Positions 59,480-64,000 of a stretch of DNA of 64,000 nucleotides are shown in pieces. Source of the DNA: Hymenobacter wooponensis (GTDB lineage Bacteria > Bacteroidota > Bacteroidia > Cytophagales > Hymenobacteraceae); contig NZ_SRKZ01000001.1 in the NCBI RefSeq assembly GCF_004745865.1, positions 558,001 through 622,000 on the forward strand, given 5' to 3'. The notes beneath the pieces are model-generated. The model was not told where the DNA came from, did not search any database, and saw nothing but the letters and a program-made list of their open reading frames with translations. Positions within the stretch are counted from its first letter, which is position 1, and each line of letters opens with the position of its first letter. The translations under genes and the position numbers were made by a program.

Positions 59480-61711
59480 CTACCTCGGCAGGTGCACGAC
59501 GAAAGCGCCCCGTGCCGTAACATCATATGTCTGAAAACCAGCAATCTGCAAAACAGAATCCTGTAGAGCTACATACCAACTTTTACAGGAAGAATCAAAC
59601 ACCACCGGAGCGGCCGTACCAAAAATTTCGGCTAACTCTCCAGCCCGCACCCGGGCATTGCGGCGCAGCACTACTACATCAACGGGCGTGGGCCGATGGG
59701 CGGCGCTGAGCTGGCTACTCACAATGGCCAGCCGTACCCCGTGCCAGGTGGCCAACGTCAGGCCATGCTCCGCCACTTGTGCCGGCACCGGCGCGCCCTG
59801 CCACCCTGGATGGTAGCTCACCTGCCGGGCATCGCGCAGAATGCTGCCGGGCACAATGCGGTAGGTGCGCTCCGATTCAGTGAGGGGCAAGGAATCCAGA
59901 GGAACAATGTCGGCGGAGGCTCCGTGCCAAAAGCCCAGCACGGAACGGCGCGGAATGCTGTACACAAGCAATTGCTTATCGGGAGCAAGCTGGCGGGCGG
60001 CCCACACCCGGCTGCTGGCGAATAGGCCTAGCAGGCTACACGCCAGCCCCAGCCAGGCCAGCCGCCTGACGGCGAAGAACACCAGCAGAGTCAGAATTAC
60101 GGCAAAAATCAGCCAAGCCTGTGGGGCGGTTACGTGAATGCCGGAAATGAGGGCGCCGGGTAGTTGGCGGCCAATCCAGAAGATGTACTCGTTGAAGAGC
60201 CAGATCATGTGCTCAAACACGTAGGCCACTGCGCGCGGCGCCCACTCTAGCAGCGCCGCCAAGCGGCCAGACACGAGCCCCACGCAGGCCACAATTCCCT
60301 TCAGCAGCAACAGCAAGAGGCCTACGTATACGGCGCCGCTGGAGATGGGCACGGCCACCAGGTTAGAAAACAGAAAGCCCAGCGGAAACTGATGGAAGTA
60401 ATAGAGGCCTAGCGGAAACGTAGCCACCTGTGCCGCTAGAGAAAGCGCCGTGGCCTGCCAGACTTTATCGGTTACCCAGCCCGTTGCCGCCCACAGCCGC
60501 CGCACTGCCTTAGGTTGCCAGGGCCGCTGCCGATCCAGGAAATACTCCCGTGGCTCAAGCCAGCTCACAATGCGCGGCTGCAGGTACACAATGCTGAGCA
60601 CCGCCAGAAACGATAGTTGGAAGCCCACATCGCAGAGCAGGTACGGGTCATAACATAGCAGGGCAAAAGCCGCCAGCGCCAGCGTATTGAACATGTTGGC
60701 TCGGCGGCCCACCGCTTGGCCTAGAATCACGAATGTAAACATCACGGCAGCCCGCAGTACCGACGCCGATAGCCCCGTCAGGAACGCGTAGCTCCAAATG
60801 ACAGCCAGTCCCAGCAGAGTTGTCACCATCCGGAACCACGGCCCGCGTCGGCCCGGCACTAGGCCTATCAGCCACGTAACGGCCGCAAACAGCAGCCCCA
60901 CCTGCAACCCCGATACGGCCATGATGTGGGTAGTGCCAGTATTGGCGTAGGCCTGTTTGGTGGCTTGGTCTACCTCATCCTTAATGCCTAGCACTAGCGC
61001 GGAGGCTAGGGCGTACTCGCGCTTCTCGTGCACATACTCCCGAAACACCCCATCCAGCACCCGTACTGCTCGCATGGCAATGGCTCTAAGTGCATTGGGC
61101 GGGGCCACCGCCAGAAGCCGGTATTGGTCGGGGTGGATGAAGTGCTGGTGGTACACCTGATGGTATTCCAGGTAGCGGCGGTAGTCGAACTCGCCGGGGT
61201 TGAGGGGTGGCTTGCTGGGCGAGGGTGCCCCGCGTACCAGCCATACGTCGCCGTACTGCGGGGCTGCTACGCCGGTGTCACGCGGAATAGACACGCGAAT
61301 ACCGCCCACGGCGGGTAGCCACTTCCCTCCTACCCGCACTGCTGAAACGCGCACGGTGGTAGCGTAGGTAGCGGGGCGCACTACAGTGTAGTCGTCGACC
61401 ACGGCGCGGTAAAACTCCACGCGGCTCCCGTAACGGACTAGATGGTTGGTGGCGCGGCTTTCCGTGGCCTGCTGCGTTAGGCTGATGCCGGCCACGTACA
61501 ATGTCAGCACGGCTAGCAGACCGGCGGCATCAGTAGCTCCTGGTGCGGGTTGGCGGGCAGCCCAAATCTGCACCGCTATGTACAATGCTGCTAGGCCAGT
61601 CACGGCCCACAGCATAGGGGGCAGCTTACTGCCAAAATAGAGGTAGGTCAGAATGCCCGCCATCAGGGGTAGCACCAGCCGCACAAAGGCATACGGAGCC
61701 CACTTAATCAT
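59480..61711 (-). CDS. ComEC/Rec2-family protein (743 aa)
   Basis: A polytopic inner-membrane protein like the DNA-uptake channel ComEC. The N-terminal part has two spans and a beta-rich OB-like domain (about 90-200: GDVWLVRGAPSPSKPPLNPG, then FDYRRYLEYHQVYHQHF). The Competence domain (about 225-510) has ALVLGIKDEVDQATKQAYAN, THIMAVSGLQVGLLFA and TGLSASVLRAAVMFTFVILG. The last 140 residues take the place of the metallo-beta-lactamase domain of long ComECs, but no HxHxDH motif is present. No other competence gene is nearby. The role in DNA uptake is assumed from the family. Confidence 0.88.
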   Translation of the reverse strand: MIKWAPYAFVRLVLPLMAGILTYLYFGSKLPPMLWAVTGLAALYIAVQIWAARQPAPGATDAAGLLAVLTLYVAGISLTQQATESRATNHLVRYGSRVEFYRAVVDDYTVVRPATYATTVRVSAVRVGGKWLPAVGGIRVSIPRDTGVAAPQYGDVWLVRGAPSPSKPPLNPGEFDYRRYLEYHQVYHQHFIHPDQYRLLAVAPPNALRAIAMRAVRVLDGVFREYVHEKREYALASALVLGIKDEVDQATKQAYANTGTTHIMAVSGLQVGLLFAAVTWLIGLVPGRRGPWFRMVTTLLGLAVIWSYAFLTGLSASVLRAAVMFTFVILGQAVGRRANMFNTLALAAFALLCYDPYLLCDVGFQLSFLAVLSIVYLQPRIVSWLEPREYFLDRQRPWQPKAVRRLWAATGWVTDKVWQATALSLAAQVATFPLGLYYFHQFPLGFLFSNLVAVPISSGAVYVGLLLLLLKGIVACVGLVSGRLAALLEWAPRAVAYVFEHMIWLFNEYIFWIGRQLPGALISGIHVTAPQAWLIFAVILTLLVFFAVRRLAWLGLACSLLGLFASSRVWAARQLAPDKQLLVYSIPRRSVLGFWHGASADIVPLDSLPLTESERTYRIVPGSILRDARQVSYHPGWQGAPVPAQVAEHGLTLATWHGVRLAIVSSQLSAAHRPTPVDVVVLRRNARVRAGELAEIFGTAAPVVFDSSCKSWYVALQDSVLQIAGFQTYDVTARGAFVVHLPR

Positions 61712-61807
61712 GTCCTACACTTATATCAGGCACCAGTATATCTGCAGAACTGGCTGTAAGTCAACCGGCCCCAAATAGCCTAGGCAAAATGCAGAAAAGC
61801 AGGTGAA

Positions 61808-61859
61808 ATACAAACGCTTCGTGCTTCTACTGTTCTGTAGAAGCACGAAGCGTTTGTAT
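61808..61859. repeat. Perfect 23-bp inverted repeat
   Basis: Arms 61808-61830 and 61837-61859 with the loop TGTTCT. No T run follows, so it is not a clear terminator for either neighbour. Confidence 0.75.
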
Positions 61860-61935
61860 CACATCTCAAACGACTAAAGAAGGTCGCCATATCGAGCTTG
61901 TAGAGACACCTCGCGTGCTGCTACTACTTAAACCC

Positions 61936-62040
61936 GCACGTCATCCTGAGCACAGCGAAGGATCCTACCACGTAAGAACGACTGGCCTAGCATATCCTGC
62001 TAAGGTGACAAGATCCTTCGCTTAACTCAGGATGACGTGC
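61936..62040. repeat. REP/MITE-like element with CGTCATCCTGAG ends
   Basis: Outer 29-base arms (61936-61964 and 62012-62040) are inverted copies with three central mismatches, holding GTCATCCTGAG and GCGAAGGATC. I recall this word as a dispersed repeat in many Hymenobacter genomes. No transposase is inside. Confidence 0.7.
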
Positions 62041-62233
62041 GAGTGTAGTGCCCTAGGCAAGTTTGATACTGGCATAACATCAGTAAACGAGATGTCTAAA
62101 CCAGTTTGATATGGCGTTTCTGTAAACAACGAGTAGTCACCCCCCAACCCCACGCCGCTTGATGCGCGAAATCATCTGAGGAGGGGAGTGTTGTTCTTTC
62201 CTCAGTGAGTTTACAACTGACTGGCCTAGGCCA

Positions 62234-62671
62234 CTAGGCTGGGCGTTTCCAGACCATTTTGTAGTGCTCGATGTCGGCCTCGGTGAAACGGTCGCCGGCT
62301 TTCTCGAAGCCGTGGCGCTCGTAGAAGCGCACGGCGGGGAGTTGGGCGTGTAGGTACACTGTGGCGTTGGGGTAGGCGGCGTGCACGTCTTGGAGGACAT
62401 TGGCGAGCAGGGCGGCACCGGCCTCCTGGTTGCGAAATTGCTTTAGCACGGCGAAGCGCTCCAGCTTCACGCCGTTATCGGTGCGGCGCCAGCGGGCAGT
62501 GCCGCAGGGGGTGCCATCGGGGGTGCGAGCCAGGTAGTGGATAGCATCGGTACGGTCGTGGGCGTCGTTCTCCAGATCGGCAGGCACGTTTTGGCCCTGC
62601 ACGAATACGGTATGCCGAATAGCCAGTGCGGCGTCGAGGTCCTGAGGGGAAGTGATGCGCTGGACGTTCAT
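62234..62671 (-). CDS. GNAT-family N-acetyltransferase, ElaA/YjcF-like (145 aa)
   Basis: Small single-domain acetyltransferase. LAIRHTVFVQGQNVPADLEN at 15-34 is the opening of the YjcF/ElaA-like group, followed by THYLARTP-like strand (AIHYLARTPDGTPCGTARWR). The acetyl-CoA loop is QFRNQEAGAALLANVLQD, a divergent QxxGxG/A with E-A in place of the usual G. LHAQLPAVRFYERHGFEKAG is the C-terminal signature. Substrate unknown. Single gene. Confidence 0.88.
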   Translation of the reverse strand: MNVQRITSPQDLDAALAIRHTVFVQGQNVPADLENDAHDRTDAIHYLARTPDGTPCGTARWRRTDNGVKLERFAVLKQFRNQEAGAALLANVLQDVHAAYPNATVYLHAQLPAVRFYERHGFEKAGDRFTEADIEHYKMVWKRPA

Positions 62672-62753
62672 GAGCAGGATGAGTGTAGGATGGTAACAGC
62701 CCAGCCGCCTAGTGGGGGCGGGCTGGGTGAGCGTGCGAAAGTAGGACGGAAAA

Positions 62754-62786
62754 GAAAAAAGCTGCTTCCCAAGGGAGCAGCTTTTT
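62754..62786 (-). terminator. Terminator after phoH
   Basis: AAAAAAGCTGCTTCCC (62754-62769) pairs with 62772-62786 with one bulge. A run and T run at the feet make it usable from both sides. Confidence 0.8.
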
Positions 62787-62821
62787 TCAGGTATAGTGGC
62801 CTAGACTGGCCTAGCGGGATG

Positions 62822-63931
62822 CTAGAGCTGCTCGTGGTTTACGGGCAGATCCTGCATGCCGTCGTCTTCGCGGCGGGCGTCGGGGTGGCGGCCTGGGTCA
62901 GCGGCGGCCATCCCGGGGCCGTTGGGGCGCCGGTAGGGCTGGTACTCGCGGGGCGGACGGTTGGCCTGGTCCTTCTGCATTTGCACATCAAACTTGTCGT
63001 AGGCCTGCACAATCTGTTTCACGAGGCGGTGCCGCACTACGTCGTCGGCGGTCATTTCTACGAAGCCGATGCCGTTCACGTCCTTCAAAATGTCCAGCGC
63101 CTGAATCAGACCCGACTTCTGCTTGGTAGGCAGGTCAATCTGGCTCCGGTCGCCGTTCACCATCACTTTGGCCGAGGGTCCCATCCGCGTCAGGAACATC
63201 TTGAGCTGCGAGGGCGTGGTGTTCTGGGCTTCATCCAAGAGCACAAAGGCATTGTTCAGCGTCCGGCCGCGCATGTAGGCCAGGGGGGCAATTTCAATGG
63301 TTTTATTCTCCAGGTAGAGCTTGAATTTCTCGGCCGGCAGCATGTCTTCGAGCGCATCGTAGATCGGGCGCAGGTAAGGGTCTACCTTCTCCTTCATGTC
63401 GCCGGGCAAGAAACCGAGGCTTTCGCCGGCTTCCACCACGGGGCGGGAGATGATAATTTTCTTAACCTCCTTGTTCTTGAGCGCTCGTACAGCCAAAGCC
63501 ACCGAAATATAGGTTTTACCCGTACCGGCCGGCCCGAGCGCAAACACGAGGTCATTGCGAAGCACGGCATCCACGAGGCGCTGCTGGTTGGCAGTTTTGG
63601 CTTTGATAATACCACCTTTAGCGCCAAACAGAATTACATCGGGTGAGGCAGCCAGCAAACGATCCTGCTGATCTTCGTCGGCAGAGCTTAGGTACTGCGA
63701 TACCGTTTTGTCGGTTATCTGCCCGTACTGATGATAATGCTCTAGTAGCGCCGACAGAATCTCGTTGATGCGGCTGATAACGGCCGTCTGGCCTTGAATT
63801 TTAATTTCATTGCCCCTAGAGATAATTTTACTGCCGGGGAATGCAGCCGCCAGCTGACGGATGTTTTGGTTATCGGGCCCCAGAAACTCAACCAGGGACA
63901 CGTTTTCGAGCGTGATGATTTTCTCGACCAA
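62822..63931 (-). CDS. PhoH-family ATPase (369 aa)
   Basis: A P-loop NTPase related to helicases, linked to RNA handling. The Walker A loop is GPAGTGKTYISVALAVRAL near 140-158, Walker B is FVLLDEAQNTTPSQL near 238, and SRPVVEAGESLGFLPGDMKE near 176 is the PhoH signature. The N-terminal 100 residues form the KH-like region (GSKIISRGNEIKIQGQTAVI). The C-terminal tail is Arg/Pro-rich and likely disordered. The start codon is TTG (MVEKIITLENVSLVEF); no ATG is in frame nearby. A -7-like TATATTTC lies at 63955-63962. Exact substrate unknown. Confidence 0.92.
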   Translation of the reverse strand: MVEKIITLENVSLVEFLGPDNQNIRQLAAAFPGSKIISRGNEIKIQGQTAVISRINEILSALLEHYHQYGQITDKTVSQYLSSADEDQQDRLLAASPDVILFGAKGGIIKAKTANQQRLVDAVLRNDLVFALGPAGTGKTYISVALAVRALKNKEVKKIIISRPVVEAGESLGFLPGDMKEKVDPYLRPIYDALEDMLPAEKFKLYLENKTIEIAPLAYMRGRTLNNAFVLLDEAQNTTPSQLKMFLTRMGPSAKVMVNGDRSQIDLPTKQKSGLIQALDILKDVNGIGFVEMTADDVVRHRLVKQIVQAYDKFDVQMQKDQANRPPREYQPYRRPNGPGMAAADPGRHPDARREDDGMQDLPVNHEQL

Positions 63932-63954
63932 TCTGAGGGAATTTTGTGACGAAA

Positions 63955-63962
63955 GAAATATA
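63955..63962 (-). promoter_or_regulatory. -7-like box of phoH (TATATTTC)
   Basis: One mismatch to TAnnTTTG on the minus strand, 23 bases before the TTG start at 63931, which favours that start codon. Confidence 0.4.
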
Positions 63963-64000
63963 AACTTGCCGGTATCTACGTGGGGAATGGCGCTCCGTCC

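Larger units (their letters stand above)
61712..62233. other. Gap between ComEC and an acetyltransferase, 522 bases, with repeats
   Basis: Contains a 23-bp hairpin (61808-61859), a repeat element with 29-base inverted ends (61936-62040), and a short direct repeat of AGTTTGATA type near 62059 and 62102. No open frame with coding character. AT-richer than the neighbours. Confidence 0.65.

Noticed and set aside
62537..63646. Open frame of 369 codons on the plus strand opposite phoH
   Set aside because: It lies wholly antisense to phoH, which has Walker A/B motifs. The antisense product is His/Val/Gly-rich without a recognisable domain, the usual shadow of a GC-rich gene.
1..64000. GGCCTAG as a strand-biased chromosome-segregation (KOPS-like) word
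   Set aside because: Copies in the two orientations are about equal in number by eye, so there is no strand bias of the kind such words need.
1..64000. CRISPR array, prophage or integrative element
   Set aside because: No regularly spaced repeats, integrase, transposase or phage structural genes were seen; accessory traits are limited to single genes and small repeats.

Overview
The window looks like a chromosomal segment of a red-pigmented Bacteroidota bacterium close to Hymenobacter (Cytophagales). Four things point there. There is a protein with a gliding-motility/type IX secretion C-terminal domain. Promoters have the Bacteroidota -7 box TAnnTTTG. The cytochrome b subunit of succinate dehydrogenase is a single polypeptide. 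Carotenoid genes for ketolated and hydroxylated pigments are present. The genus is inferred from gene style and was not tested by any search. There are no rRNA genes, complete tRNA genes, transposases, phage genes or CRISPR arrays. The layout is that of core chromosome with small accessory pockets.

Layout. 1-8740 holds housekeeping and envelope genes: the end of a DUF2383 four-helix protein, small membrane proteins and lipoproteins, an EamA transporter, aconitase, a TlpA-like thioredoxin lipoprotein, an acetyltransferase and a Spy-like protein. 8970-13900 has a zinc-ribbon protein, an AT-rich lipoprotein, a polyprenyl diphosphate synthase, a hydrolase-folK pair and fabD. 13929-16808 is a large secreted surface protein. 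17055-20735 is sdhCAB. 21567-24900 is a copper-type module: an MbnP-like lipoprotein, two MauG/MbnH-like diheme lipoproteins and a tiny lipoprotein.

25033-41702 is a complete-looking division and cell wall (dcw) cluster read on the minus strand: mraZ, rsmH, ftsL-like, ftsI, murE, mraY, murD, ftsW, murG, murC, ftsQ, ftsA, ftsZ. It starts at a good promoter preceded by three TGGTN boxes at 10-bp spacing, which look like an MraZ operator. murF, murB and ddl are not in it. 42275-45622 (plus strand) is a metal-handling group: HYC_CC_PP protein, TonB-dependent receptor and HMA-domain protein. 46544-49343 holds a LytTR response regulator and a TPR histidine kinase that meet tail to tail.

49476-58286 is a minus-strand carotenoid region: crtZ, a CarH/LitR-like MerR regulator with a B12-type domain, an ECF sigma factor, crtI, crtB, two genes of unknown function, ispH and crtW. 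The likely logic is light sensing through the B12-type regulator, possibly relayed by the sigma factor, controlling phytoene synthesis, desaturation, ketolation and hydroxylation. ispH supplies the isoprenoid precursors. The window ends with an enoyl-CoA hydratase, a ComEC-like protein, a repeat-bearing gap, an acetyltransferase and PhoH.

Across the whole window the 7-mer GGCCTAG/CTAGGCC is strongly over-represented, in genes, gaps and terminator stems alike. This is the most unusual genome-scale signal seen here.
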